Notes: a model not told the origin generated them from the sequence alone. A stretch of 64,000 nucleotides of DNA from Nostoc sp. UHCC 0702 (GCA_017164015.1 CP071065.1:4007918-4071917); one strand, 5' to 3'. Counted from the stretch's first letter, positions 8,976 through 18,789 are shown. Made by a program: numbers and translations.

Positions 8976-9749
8976 ATGAAAACAGATGCAATTTTTTACG
9001 AACTAATTAGACAACTGCCACAAATATTTTTTGAACTAATTGGGAAGCCTGACACCAATCCTAATGTTTATGAATTTATTGCACTAGAGATTAAACAAAA
9101 AAGCTTCCGATTAGATGGTTTATTTTCTACCATTGCAGGTTTTGAGAATGAACCATTATATTTTGTAGAACTCCAAACATACAAAGATGAAGAATTCTAC
9201 GAACGACTGTTTGGTGAAATATTTCTTTATTTCCGTCAATATAAACCAGCAAATTACGAATGGTATGCAATTGTTATTTATGACAGACGTATTAACGAAA
9301 CTCCACCCCACCCACGTTATCAGTTTTTGATAGAACATCATGTGCGCCGTATCTACCTTAACGAACTTAACAGCGAAACAGATGACTCCATAGGGATAGG
9401 AATTACAAAATTATTTGTAGAAACTCCAAGCAAAACTCCGGCTATTGCCAAAAAACTTATAAACCAAACAAGACAAGAGTTAACTGATGAAAACCTTCGG
9501 CTGAAAGTGTTAGCATTTATCCAAACCGTTGTTGTTTACAAATTTCCAAATATGACCTTGGAGGAAATAGAAACCATGCTTAACTTAGGTGAAGATATAG
9601 AAAAAACTGCTTTTTACCAAAGTATTTTGAAAAAGACCAAGTTACAAATTGTACCAGCATTACTGAAGAAAGGTCTAAGCATTCAGGAAATTGCTGAATC
9701 ATTAGAAATAGATGTGGAAGAAGTAAGAGAAATTGCAGAAGAACAATAA
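8976..9749 (+). CDS. DUF2887 / Rpn-family PD-(D/E)XK nuclease-like protein
   Basis: A 257-residue protein that matches the cyanobacterial DUF2887 (Rpn/YhgA-like) family: MKTDAIFYELIRQLPQIFF at the N-terminus, then FRLDGLF, and YFVELQTYKD, where D and E-x-Q are the nuclease-core positions. The C-terminus (about 215-250) has an HTH-like LSIQEIAESLEIDVEEV. Family members are small, often multicopy nucleases linked to recombination or former transposases. It lies between the methyltransferase (16 bp upstream) and the broken helicase, reading in the same direction. It may be a passenger inserted into the operon rather than a system component. Confidence 0.75.
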   Translation: MKTDAIFYELIRQLPQIFFELIGKPDTNPNVYEFIALEIKQKSFRLDGLFSTIAGFENEPLYFVELQTYKDEEFYERLFGEIFLYFRQYKPANYEWYAIVIYDRRINETPPHPRYQFLIEHHVRRIYLNELNSETDDSIGIGITKLFVETPSKTPAIAKKLINQTRQELTDENLRLKVLAFIQTVVVYKFPNMTLEEIETMLNLGEDIEKTAFYQSILKKTKLQIVPALLKKGLSIQEIAESLEIDVEEVREIAEEQ

Positions 9750-9791
9750 GTATTTTGTTAGTTTCTGTGTCTATAACGGGAAACATAGTAG

Positions 9792-9823
9792 ATAGGGTGC
9801 GTTAACGAACTAACGCACCCTAT
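9792..9823. terminator. 13-bp perfect stem-loop
   Basis: ATAGGGTGCGTTA and its exact complement TAACGCACCCTAT enclose a 6-nt loop. It lies 43 bp after the DUF2887 stop and 26 bp before the helicase start. There is no T-run, so it may be a REP-like hairpin that stabilises or attenuates the mRNA rather than an intrinsic terminator. Confidence 0.5.
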
Positions 9824-9848
9824 TTACTAATAGCTAGAATTAAATTCT

Positions 9849-12596
9849 ATGAAAATCACTATAAAATTACAAGAATTATTACAGCAACCTGAAGATGCAA
9901 TTTTATCTATTAGCAATTTATTAAGTCAAAAATTAGCATTCCTAGATTGTACAGGAGTCGTGGCAGTTACACCAGAGCAATTAACTTTGCTATTTACAGG
10001 TATTCCTCAAAATTGGGATATACAAGAAATTCAGGAAATCTTTGACTTTTCTACTATTACTCAAACCTTTAACTACCAACTTCGAGAATGGATTGACCAA
10101 CGCTTAGGTCGAACAACTCATCAAGTATCACTAAAGAGTAATTCATCTTCTCCCACTAATTCTCAGTTTCTTGATATTTTTAATTTCCGCAACGAAGTCA
10201 TTGGCGACTACCGCCGCTATATTGAAAGCTTCCTTAAAATCCGTGACGAAAAAGTAAAAACCTTTGTCGATAGCGAGTTAGAAAAAGGTCAACTCTGGAC
10301 TGACCCTTTAGTGCAACTTAACCCTAAATATCGTCCAGGCGCATCTGTCGCCACATTAGTACAACAAGGAGTTCTCCATCCAGACTGTAAACGCTACTTC
10401 TCAAAAGATGGTGAACCTTTTACCTTCCACTACCACCAAAAACAAGCCTTTGAAACTGCACAACGTCAAGAACACTACGTTGTCACCACAGGAACGGGTT
10501 CTGGTAAAAGCCTAACTTATGTTGTCCCCATTATTAATGATTTACTTCACAATCCTGAAATCAAGGGAGTTAGGGCTATTTTGGTTTATCCCATGAATGC
10601 CCTAATTAATTCTCAAGAAGAAGAATTAAGAAAATTTCTCAAACAAGTACCTAACACCCACATTCGCGTTGAAAAGTATACAGGGCAAGAAAAAGGAGAG
10701 AAGAAAGTCGAAATTCAAAACAACCCGCCTCAAATCTTACTAACAAATTACGTGATGCTAGAGTTAATGCTCTCTCGCACTCACGAAGATAAGTTAGTAG
10801 AATCCCCCGATTTAAAATTCCTCATACTAGATGAACTGCATACTTACAGAGGACGGCAAGGCGCAGATGTCAGCATCTTAATTCGCAAACTTCGGCAACG
10901 CTGCGGCCAGAAACTTTTGTGCATTGGTACTAGTGCCACCATGTCTTCCGAAGGTTCCCGCCAACAACGCCGTCAGGTAGTCGCAGATGTTGCTAGTAAA
11001 TTATTCGGTGTGGAAATTAAATCCAGCAACGTCATCGATGAAACTTTAGAACGTTCTATCCAAAGTGCTGCACCCACAACAGAAAAATTGCGTGAAAGTA
11101 TTATCGAAGGTTTACGGCCAAAGTCAGAACAAACCTTAGAGGCTTTTCAACAGCATCCCCTGAGTCATTGGGTAGAGATGAACTTTGGTTTAGAAGAAAA
11201 AGAAGGTCATCTCGTCCGTCGTACACCCATCACCCTAGAAACAGGTGCAGAACAACTCGCAAATCAAACCCAACTGGACGAAGAAACTTGTTTAAATATC
11301 CTCAAACAGATATTTCTGTGGGGAAGCAAAACTAAGGGGTTGGCATTCCGCCTGCATCAGTTTATTTCCCAAGGGGGTAGCGTTTACGCCACCATTGAAA
11401 ATCGCAACCAACGACTTCTCACCCTCGAAGGTCAATACACAACCACCAAAAACCGACTGCTATATCCCCTCGTATTTTGTCGGGAATGCGGACAGGACTA
11501 TTACGTTGTGCTATACGATGCGGAAAAAGACATTGTACTGCCTCAATTACCCACAGCCTTAGATAGCCTTGACAATGAAGACATCAAAGAAGGCTACCTA
11601 ACCCTTGATGAACCAGGACTTTGGGATAAAGAAGACGAAGAGAGACTTCCTAACTCATGGTTTAAAGAAACTAAAAAGCAAGGGCGTATTCCTGACAAAA
11701 AATATGCAGCTTTTATCCCCCGTAAGTTGCAAGTTCTCCCCAACGGTAAAGTTATAAACTCTGTATTAGAGGGAACAACTTGTTGGTTTATTCCTAAACC
11801 CTTTCTTACCTGTCTTCACTGCGGCGTACTATACGACCAAAAGAAAAACGAATTTACCAAACTCTCTCGTTTGAGTAGTGAAGGACGTAGTACCGCAACT
11901 ACCTTACTTTGTCTTTCTAGCGTCAGTCGCCTCAAGCAAGTTTTCACTGACGAGAAAGCCAAAGCCGCCAAAATCCTCAGCTTTACCGATAACCGTCAGG
12001 ATGCTTCATTACAGGCTGGACATTTCAATGATTTTGTCCAAACCAGTTTCTTGCGGGCAGCTTTGAATAGTGCCATGCAGGAAAATCAACAATTAACTCA
12101 CAAAGGACTGGCGGCAGAAGTTGTCAAAAAAATGGGTTTATCGCAAGCAGACTATGCCCGTCAAGTTGCCGAATTTGGCATTGGTAAACGCAAGAATGAA
12201 GAAGCTTTTAGCAACTTAATTGAATATCGACTATACGAAGATTTACGTCGCGGTTGGCGAATTGTTCAACCTAATCTAGAACAGTGCGGCTTATTAACCA
12301 TAGAATACGCTGAACTATTAGCAACTTGTGAAAATACTCAACTTTGGCAAAAATACCGCCATCCCATTTTACTACAAGCCTCACCTGCACAAAGATATTT
12401 TGTCATCAAAACCTTTCTTGACCACCTGCGGAAGAAATTAGTAATTGATGCCGAAATTTTACAGAAAAATGGCATAGAACAACTACGGAAAGAAGTATCC
12501 CAAGCACTAAAAGACCCTTGGACAATTGATGCTTTTGAACAGGACTTACGCAACTGTCACAAGCAATGGTGCGGTGTAACCGCGCCGTGCGCCTAA
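9849..12596 (+). pseudogene. DUF1998-type DEAD/DEAH helicase, N-terminal fragment
   Basis: 915 residues remain. Walker A TTGTGSGKS (about 213-221), a DEAH variant LILDELHTYRGRQGAD (about 323-338) and SAT motif GTSATMSS (about 360) are present. Cysteine pairs FCRECGQDY and TCLHCG suggest a zinc-binding insert. The C-terminal RecA lobe with its QxxGRxGR motif is missing. The frame ends within a few bases of the converging transposase stop at 12601, and DUF1998 sequence resumes beyond it. I infer that one long helicase-DUF1998 gene lost its middle when the IS inserted. In the DISARM-like reading it would supply the DrmA/DrmB functions. ATP binding might persist, but unwinding is unlikely. Confidence 0.8.
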
Positions 12597-12600
12597 ACAA

Positions 12601-13623
12601 CTACGCGATAAACATAGGAACAGCCGGACGTTTTAGTTGCTGAACTAAATAATTAGATAGTAGTCCATGCTTAATTTGATAAATTGTTTGACCAGTTATA
12701 TAAGCTAAATTTTTGAGCCGAAGCCAGACTAAAATAGCGCAGGCGATATGATTTCTTTGAATACGACCCTTACGGCATTGACATGATTCAATGCCAGTCA
12801 ATTGCTTTAATTCGCGGTGAAACTCTTCAATTTTCCATCGAACCTTACACACTTTTTGTACAACATCCGTAGAATCTTGAGATAAATCGTTTGTAGCGAT
12901 AAAATCCGTTCTGTCGGTCGAGACAGTTACTCGGAATAGTTTCACTTTTTTAGCTTGAGGAAACTTTTTTATTTTTATTATTTTACCTGATATCAACTCC
13001 TCCTCATTCCAAGATAATGATTCAATCCTTTTATAATTTTCAAGACAATTAGTATCATCTACAAGTCGATTACGTTTCAAAGGACAATAATAATATTTTC
13101 CTAAGCCATCAATGTATAACATTAATTTATTTGTGGCATACCAACTGTCCATTAACACAGCTTGGAATGGTAAAACCTTATGATATACAAGGTTTTGCAG
13201 CATTTCTGTTACATGGTCTATTTTAGTTTTACCATCTGAGTCTGGGTCATAAATACGATAGTCAACCACCCAAAATTTTCCTTCTTCATGATTGACATAT
13301 ATACAATTTATTAAGCCGATACCCTGGATTACACCATGTTGGTTGCCACTATATTGTCGTTTACTTGTCTCTATTTCTGTGGCGTATCGTTTATCCAGCA
13401 CCGTGTCATCAAAAACTAGATATGCAGTATCACTCACTTGGACGATATCTTTAACATTATCCCAAAGCAAACGAGGTGTTAACTTTTCATTTTTGAGATA
13501 ACGGTTAATTTTATCATGACTGATCTGATCTAAATGCTCTGCCAAATTCGTGACTGTATAATTAATCTGACTGCTCAACAAGTATTGGCAATAGTTAAGT
13601 TTAGTAAATCTCATAAAATACAA
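12601..13623 (-). mobile_element. IS4-superfamily (IS701-like) transposase
   Basis: A 340-residue DDE transposase, apparently complete. Acidic residues appear in VFDDTVLDKR (about 71-80) and VLMDSWYATNKLM (about 157), and the C-terminal catalytic helix is RWKIEEFHRELKQ, the IS4-type spacing with Glu. The gene converges on the helicase fragment with only a few bases between stops. I could not find terminal inverted repeats or a target duplication with confidence, consistent with one end having been lost in the deletion. IS701 versus another IS4-like group is a judgement from overall sequence. Confidence 0.8.
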
Positions 13624-13759
13624 GGTTTATTTTATGAATCCTTAACTCTATTTTCTCATAATTTGAACAAGGCTTCACACAGAGACACGACTTTAACTAA
13701 TTTTCGCAAGCCCCTTGTTAGTAAGCTCATCTTTGCTAGTACATATGTCTTGTAGAAAT

Positions 13760-13840
13760 GCGATCGCCTGTGCCAGTTGCGTCCATTATTCAATACATCT
13801 GTACTCAATTTTAGCGATCGCCTGTGCCAGTTGCGTAAGT
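13760..13840. repeat. Two copies of GCGATCGCCTGTGCCAGTTG
   Basis: The 20-mer GCGATCGCCTGTGCCAGTTG occurs at about 13760 and again near 13814. The second copy continues into TAAGTCCTG. The related AGGACTTACGCAACTGGCAC appears at about 60643. These look like terminal remnants of a small cyanobacterial element. The DUF1998 fragment begins right after the second copy, so the deletion junction lies here. Confidence 0.5.
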
Positions 13841-13841
13841 C

Positions 13842-14609
13842 CTGTTAATGGTGAATAATACCTGCAATATCCTAGTTGTGGAACCATTAAATGTCCCCAC
13901 AGACAACAGAGAAGCTTTTATTACTACCCTACAGTACGCCTTAGAAACTGCTATCCAAGCAGTTTACAAACTAGAAACAGACGAACTCGACTCCGAACGC
14001 TTGGGAGATGGTAAATATTTGCTGTTCTGGGAGGCTGCGGAAGGCGGTGCTGGTGTCCTTTCTCAACTATTAGAAAAACCCGAAGCTTTTCAAAAAATCG
14101 CCGATGCAGCTTTAGATATTTGCCATTTCCAAGAAGCTAAAGATAGCTGTGTTCAAGCTTGCTATGAATGCTTGCTTTCTTACCGCAACCAGTTCGATCA
14201 TGCTTTGATAAATCGCCATCTCATCAAACCCTTACTTGACGAACTGCAAAAAAGTACAGTGCAGGTAGAAGGAATATGCCGTGATGAACAGTACCAACAA
14301 CTGCTGCAACAAACAGATCCAAATTCCCAATTTGAGTGTATAGTTTTAACAGCAATTTATCAAAGCGGATATAAACTACCTGATTCTGCACAGGAATTAA
14401 TTCCAGAGGCGAACTGTAAGCCAGATTTTCTGTATAAGGAAGATGGCATTGCTGTTTTCTGTGACGGTTCAGTTCATGACAGCCCTGAAAAACGTAGACA
14501 AGACACAATTGAGCGAGATAATCTCAAGTACAATACCACTTACCATATTCTTGTCCTCAGACATGATGAAGATTGGCAAACAGAGTTGACCAAACTTGCA
14601 AGTTTGTGA
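13842..14609 (+). pseudogene. DUF1998 + Vsr-like nuclease, C-terminal fragment
   Basis: About 253 residues. The first part is DUF1998: EGGAGVL, ALDICHF, then CVQACYECLLSY with the paired cysteines and NQFDHALINRHLI. The last 100 residues resemble a Vsr/MTES_1575-type endonuclease: P and D of ANCKPDFLY, then VFCDGSVHD, RRQDTIERDN and YHILVLRHDED. The piece continues the helicase broken at 12596. An ATG lies at 13848, but this is the tail of a longer gene and probably has no start of its own. If expressed, it would give a zinc-binding/nuclease remnant. The nuclease subfamily is inferred. Confidence 0.75.
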
Positions 14610-14628
14610 GTGGTTTTAGAGTGCGAGT

Positions 14629-15129
14629 CATGCGATCGCTTCCTTTATTTCCTTGTTTATAAATTTTGAGGCTTAAGTTATACCAGTATTCACTTTTTCG
14701 CACCTGTCCTTTGTCTGCTCTAGGGACTTCCGCTAAAGCAGCCATACCTTTTTCTTCCCAAGACTTAATTAAACGTCTAACCGTTCGTTCTGATTTACCA
14801 AGCTTTTTGGCTGCTTCCCTCAACCTTTCTCCGTAAGTCAGGCGATCGCAAGGTTCACGTAAATTACGAATTATTTCTAGCTTGAGTCTTTATTCTCCTG
14901 ACAGTCTGAGTTCTGAGTCCTCTAAGTATCTCTGATCCAAAAACTCAACTGATTTATCTTCTGCTATGGAGTTCTCATCTTCACTCAATGATTCAACTTC
15001 CATTGACAAGTCAAGTATATCTGCATCCTCATCATCAAAAAGGAAGTCATTTTCATCTCCCAGTTCAAACTGGTTATCTACATCTAAATAACTCATAGAT
15101 GTGATTTGTCTTTGATTATTTGGGTACAT
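14629..15129 (-). pseudogene. tnsB: Tn7-like transposase tnsB, N-terminal remnant
   Basis: Read from the ATG at 15129. An acidic N-terminal region ends at an in-frame TAA (14890-14892). The same frame continues as LKLEIIRNL, REPCDRLTYGERLREAAKKL, an HTH (KSERTVRRLIKSWEEKGMAA), RADKG and NKGSDRMT, then similarity stops at about 14629. As recalled, this matches the N-terminus of TnsB from the cyanobacterial type V-K CRISPR-associated transposons (REAAEKLNVSLRTVQRL, RADKGKHR, NKGSKRMT). The DDE catalytic domain, tnsC and tniQ are absent. One nonsense codon plus truncation make it dead. The cut end lies 20 bp from the DUF1998 fragment stop. Confidence 0.8.
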
Positions 15130-15156
15130 TCATACTACTATGAAACTGCGAATAAT

Positions 15157-15359
15157 TGACATTTAATTTTTCGCTAAATTAATAATTGTCATTTAATAAG
15201 TCGCATTTGTTTGAAAAGGTCATATAATTTGTCGCCCAAAACTGAATTAGCTTGATTCAGCTTTCATTGCTGAAAACTATTGATATATATGGATTTTCGG
15301 TTCAGATAATGCTGTGACAAATAATTTGTCGGAATGGTCAATTAATTTGTCGCTCTACA
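15157..15359. mobile_element. Tn7-like transposon end with TnsB-site repeats
   Basis: Five copies of a motif close to GTCAnnTAATTTGTCGC occur at 15157, 15187, 15218, 15314 and 15336. On the minus strand the outer edge reads TGTAGAGCGACAAATTAATT, starting at 15359. Type V-K CAST left ends start TGTA and carry the same kind of GACAAATTA / TGTCG repeats upstream of tnsB. The array lies directly upstream of the tnsB remnant, so this is the left end, with the element body to the left. No target-site copy could be tested because the other end is outside the window or lost. Confidence 0.75.
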
Positions 15360-15493
15360 TCTTCATATGGAAATGGTATTAGTATCTTCGTGTCTTTGTG
15401 GTAAAAATCTTAAACCACAAAAACGAGGGCAGCCGTGTGGGCGGGTTTGCCGACTTGAACGGACTACTCGTACTAAGACACAAAGAGTTTTGA

Positions 15494-16219
15494 TTATGCA
15501 GCTAAGTGGTTTAAGTCGGCTGGAGTCAAGTTGGAGTGTACCACTTGACCATCGCGGAACCAAACTATGCGCTGGGTTTGACGGGCAACTTCTGGTTCAT
15601 GAGTAACCATGACAACCGTGATACCACTAGTATTAAGTTCGGTGAAAATATCTAATACTTCTTGAGTTGTGCGGGAATCAAGGGCGCCAGTGGGTTCATC
15701 GGCTAAGAGGACAACGGGACGGTTGACAATGGCACGAGCGATCGCTACCCTTTGTTGTTGTCCACCTGATAGTTGCGTTGGTTTGTTGTTGAGACGCTTT
15801 TCTAAACCGACTTTGATTAAAGCTTCCGTTGCGCGATCGCGTCTTTCGGCAGTGTCAATATTAGCATACACCATTGGCAACATCACATTTTCCAAAGCTG
15901 TCAGTTGCGGTAACAGATGAAATTGTTGAAACACAAACCCCAATTTCTTATTACGAATATGTGCCAAATCTTTATCATTCATCTGCGCCACATCGATGTT
16001 ATCTAGATAATAATGTCCCTCACTAGGACGATCTAGACAACCGATAATATTCATAGCTGTAGATTTACCCGAACCAGAAGGCCCCATAATTGAACAATAT
16101 TCGCCTTCATGGATAGTCAAATTTACATCATTCAGTGCTTTGACTTCGGTTTCACCACTGCCATACACTTTAAAGATATTTTCTAAACGAATAATTTTTT
16201 GTTGATAGTTATTTGTCAT
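15494..16219 (-). CDS. ABC transporter ATP-binding protein (MacB/LolD/DevA type)
   Basis: A 241-residue ATPase, the normal length for this subfamily. It has Walker A GPSGSGKST (46-54), signature LSGGQQQRVAIARA (about 144), Walker B VVLLADEPTGALD and the H-loop VTHEP. It resembles DevA, which with DevB and DevC exports heterocyst glycolipids through TolC, and also MacB ATPases. No membrane-fusion protein or permease lies beside it; upstream is 875 bp of repeats and downstream is the transposon end. It is therefore an orphan or has lost its partners, and its cargo cannot be named. Confidence 0.85.
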   Translation of the reverse strand: MTNNYQQKIIRLENIFKVYGSGETEVKALNDVNLTIHEGEYCSIMGPSGSGKSTAMNIIGCLDRPSEGHYYLDNIDVAQMNDKDLAHIRNKKLGFVFQQFHLLPQLTALENVMLPMVYANIDTAERRDRATEALIKVGLEKRLNNKPTQLSGGQQQRVAIARAIVNRPVVLLADEPTGALDSRTTQEVLDIFTELNTSGITVVMVTHEPEVARQTQRIVWFRDGQVVHSNLTPADLNHLAA

Positions 16220-16250
16220 TTGTCAGTTGTCAGTTGTCAGTTGTCAATTG
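16220..16250. repeat. Short tandem repeat (GTCAGTT)
   Basis: Heptamer-type repeats TGTCAGT/TGTCAAT run directly upstream of the ABC ATPase start, in the style of Nostocales STRR sequences. Confidence 0.7.
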
Positions 16251-16316
16251 TCAATACTTGTATTTGCGTCTAACTATAAAATAACCCAAGACACCAAAAT
16301 GTTAATAAACAGATGT

Positions 16317-16361
16317 GCCGGCAAGCTTTCCAGACGTTGAAATAAGGCTTGCCGGCTCACA
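16317..16361. repeat. Inverted repeat GCCGGCAAGC
   Basis: TGCCGGCAAGC and GCTTGCCGGCT pair across about 24 nt, giving a GC-rich hairpin without a T-run. It is probably a REP-like element. Confidence 0.45.
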
Positions 16362-16369
16362 GACAATAA

Positions 16370-16472
16370 TTAATTTTCAGCGATATCAAACACAACTTTG
16401 AACTGTACGTTGGGCATAGTGCGAGTCAAAAACTGTAAATGCCCTTCTGCATCAGACCCAATACGAAAGAAC
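16370..16472 (-). pseudogene. Possible C-terminal gene remnant
   Basis: The minus strand has an open stretch of about 34 codons ending in TAA at 16370-16372 (RIGSDAEGHLQFLTRTMPN is part of it). It has no start and upstream runs into repeat DNA. It reads like ordinary protein sequence, so it may be the tail of a lost gene. The family was not recognised. Confidence 0.3.
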
Positions 16473-16629
16473 CTGAAATCTCATTTCCCCCCAATCTTCG
16501 GGGGGATTAAGGGGGGTAATTCTACTTGTGTGTACACCGTAGCCCTGTAAACGGGGTGGGGTTAGGGGTGGGGTGCAATGACTGTGAGAAACATAACTAA
16601 TTAACTAGACATGATATTAAAACTAAACT

Positions 16630-16922
16630 CTGTCGTTACCACGGCTTAAGCTGTGGTTATGAATAAACCAGCTGTCGTTACCACAGATGATTCATCCATA
16701 AGGAACCTTTAATCTGTCGTTACCACTGCTTAAGCTGTGCTTATGAATGAACCAGCTGTCGTTACCACAGATGATTCATCCATAAGGAACCTTTAATCTG
16801 TCGTTACCACGGCTTAAGTTGTGGTTATGGATGAACAAGCTGTCGTTATCACAGGGTTTGTATGATAAGTAAACAAAACTCTGTAGTAACCACAGCTTAA
16901 GCTGTATTTATGAATGAATACT
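16630..16922. repeat. 42-bp phased repeat array, seven units
   Basis: CTGTCGTTACCAC or a close variant starts at 16630, 16672, 16714, 16756, 16798, 16840 and 16881, so the spacing is 42 bp (41 in the last step). Units alternate between type A, with an ACCAC...CTTAAG...GTGGT palindrome, and type B, with GATGATTCATCCATAAGG. All frames contain stops, so it is non-coding. It lacks CRISPR features because the spacers repeat. It lies between crtO and the ABC ATPase. The spacing equals four helical turns, which would suit a phased protein-binding array. Confidence 0.75.
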
Positions 16923-17094
16923 TTGTCTTAGGGATTACCAAGAAATAAATTATCCAATCTTGTGGGGTGGGCGTCTCGCCCGCCCCATAATAAAATGCAA
17001 ATTTTTTTACCTCGCTCCCTCGCTCCCCCGCTATAACTGTCAAGACACAAAGATACGAAGTCTTTCTTCGCACCTTTGCGTCTTTGAGTCAAAC

Positions 17095-18789
17095 CTAAAT
17101 AATTCCAAACACAGACCCGACAGTTGACTTAATCGAATCTTTTGCATCCTTCAAAGTTTGGGCAATGGGATGCTTACTTTGTAAAAACGATCGCGCACAA
17201 TTGCGTCCTGGCATTCCAGAAATTGAACCACCCGGATGAGTACCCGCACCAGTCAAATATAGATTTTCAATGGGGGTTTTGTAGTTGGCTATTTCTGGTA
17301 AGGGGCGGAAAAATACCATCTGATCTAAAGTCATATCAATATGATAGTAATTTCCCTTATACGCACCCAATCTTTCACCTAGTTCCGCTGGACTTTCCAC
17401 ACGGCGGGCGATGGTAGCATTTTTCACATTGGGTGCATAAGTTGCCAATTTGTCAACTACCCGATCTGCAACTTTGTTTTTTAATTCATCTGTCCAACCA
17501 GTACCTTTCAACCCTGTGCCTTCTGCACCTGCAATTTGATAAGGTGCGAAAAATTCAATCCACACAGTATGCTTACCAGGTGGTGCCAAACTAGGGTCTA
17601 AATAACTAGGCATCACCACATACATTGATGGGTCAGAATCGGGTATCTCGCCCAAGGTACATTTACTATGAGCCTGTTCAACGTGAGAAACAGAATCTGC
17701 AATCAAGATAGAACCAACAAGATATTCATCTTTGTGGGCGTGGTAGGGAAAACGCAAGGGTTCATCTAAAGCCAAGTCTATCTTGAGGATAGTTTCATTA
17801 TTGTTGACAATACGGCGGTCTAATCTTTCCCACAAGTCGGGATCTGCTGCATCTAAATCGCTTTTATCAGTCATTTGTAAAAATAACCGCCGGGCGTCAA
17901 TGTTAGAAATCACACCGCATTTAGCACGGTATTCTTTACCACCAGCAACCCGCACACCCACAGCTTTACCATCGTCAATTAAAACTTTCTCAACATGCTG
18001 ATCTGTGAGGATGTCGCCGCCTTTACTTTTAACTAAATTTACCAAAGCTTGCACAAGTGCGCCAGTACCGCCCCGTGGTCTTGCCATTCCAGGGTCATGA
18101 CGCATTGCCATCATGATTGCACCAATGCCAATAGTTTTTTGCGATGGTGGCGCACCCAGTTCTGATGCTAGTCTAGCTAATGGCGCTTTGAGAAATTCTG
18201 AATCAAACCACTCATTGAGTAAATCTTCAGCACTGGTCAACATGGTGCGAATAAAGTCCAGTGTTTTGTTGGGAGAACCAATTACTGAAAATAAATCTTT
18301 GAGTTTTGTGATATCATAGTTACCGACAATATCTATAACTGATTTTGGTGGTGCATTAAATATGGGTATCATTGCACCCAACGCCCGCTGCCAGTAGTCT
18401 GTAAATTCTGCGTATTTTTTGGCATCGCGATCGCTATATCTGGCAATTTCTGCACAAGTCTTTTCCACAGATTTATGCCCCAAGAAATATTTGCCATCGG
18501 GATGGGGACAAAATACAACTGGATCGCACTCCAGATATTCCAAGCCGTATTTTGTCAGTTCTAATTCTTCAACAACTGGCCCCAGGTGAATAAATTCATG
18601 ATCGATCGCACACAAATTAAACTTAAATCCTGGCGCTTCTTGTGGTAAACATTCTTCAGTTGTTGCTGCTCCACCCGGAACGGAACGCTTTTCTAGTAGT
18701 AGAACGCTATAACCAGCTTTCAGCAAATATGCTGCACACACTAGGCCATTGTGTCCTGCACCAATAATTACAACGTCATACTCTTGCAT
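17095..18789 (-). CDS. crtO: Beta-carotene ketolase CrtO
   Basis: A 564-residue FAD-dependent amine-oxidase/phytoene-desaturase-like protein. The N-terminal dinucleotide fold VVIIGAGHNGLVCAAYLL (residues 6-23) and LLLEK are intact, as is the C-terminal flavin-binding block NLYLTGAGTHPGGSISGMPG. Length and sequence match cyanobacterial CrtO, which adds a keto group to beta-carotene to give echinenone, a ligand of orange carotenoid protein. It is monocistronic with repeat DNA on one side. The distinction from other CrtI-like paralogs is from family recall, fairly confident. Confidence 0.85.
   Translation of the reverse strand: MQEYDVVIIGAGHNGLVCAAYLLKAGYSVLLLEKRSVPGGAATTEECLPQEAPGFKFNLCAIDHEFIHLGPVVEELELTKYGLEYLECDPVVFCPHPDGKYFLGHKSVEKTCAEIARYSDRDAKKYAEFTDYWQRALGAMIPIFNAPPKSVIDIVGNYDITKLKDLFSVIGSPNKTLDFIRTMLTSAEDLLNEWFDSEFLKAPLARLASELGAPPSQKTIGIGAIMMAMRHDPGMARPRGGTGALVQALVNLVKSKGGDILTDQHVEKVLIDDGKAVGVRVAGGKEYRAKCGVISNIDARRLFLQMTDKSDLDAADPDLWERLDRRIVNNNETILKIDLALDEPLRFPYHAHKDEYLVGSILIADSVSHVEQAHSKCTLGEIPDSDPSMYVVMPSYLDPSLAPPGKHTVWIEFFAPYQIAGAEGTGLKGTGWTDELKNKVADRVVDKLATYAPNVKNATIARRVESPAELGERLGAYKGNYYHIDMTLDQMVFFRPLPEIANYKTPIENLYLTGAGTHPGGSISGMPGRNCARSFLQSKHPIAQTLKDAKDSIKSTVGSVFGII

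Noticed and set aside
13534..13755. 73-aa ORF next to the transposase
   Set aside because: It starts inside the transposase on the opposite strand and has no homology to the missing helicase lobe.
15367..15606. 79-aa plus-strand ORF at the end of the ABC ATPase gene
   Set aside because: It is partly antisense to the ATPase and partly a degraded dispersed repeat also seen near 47240.
16630..16922. CRISPR array
   Set aside because: The intervening sequences themselves repeat (A and B units), the conserved block is only about 13 bp and no cas gene is near.
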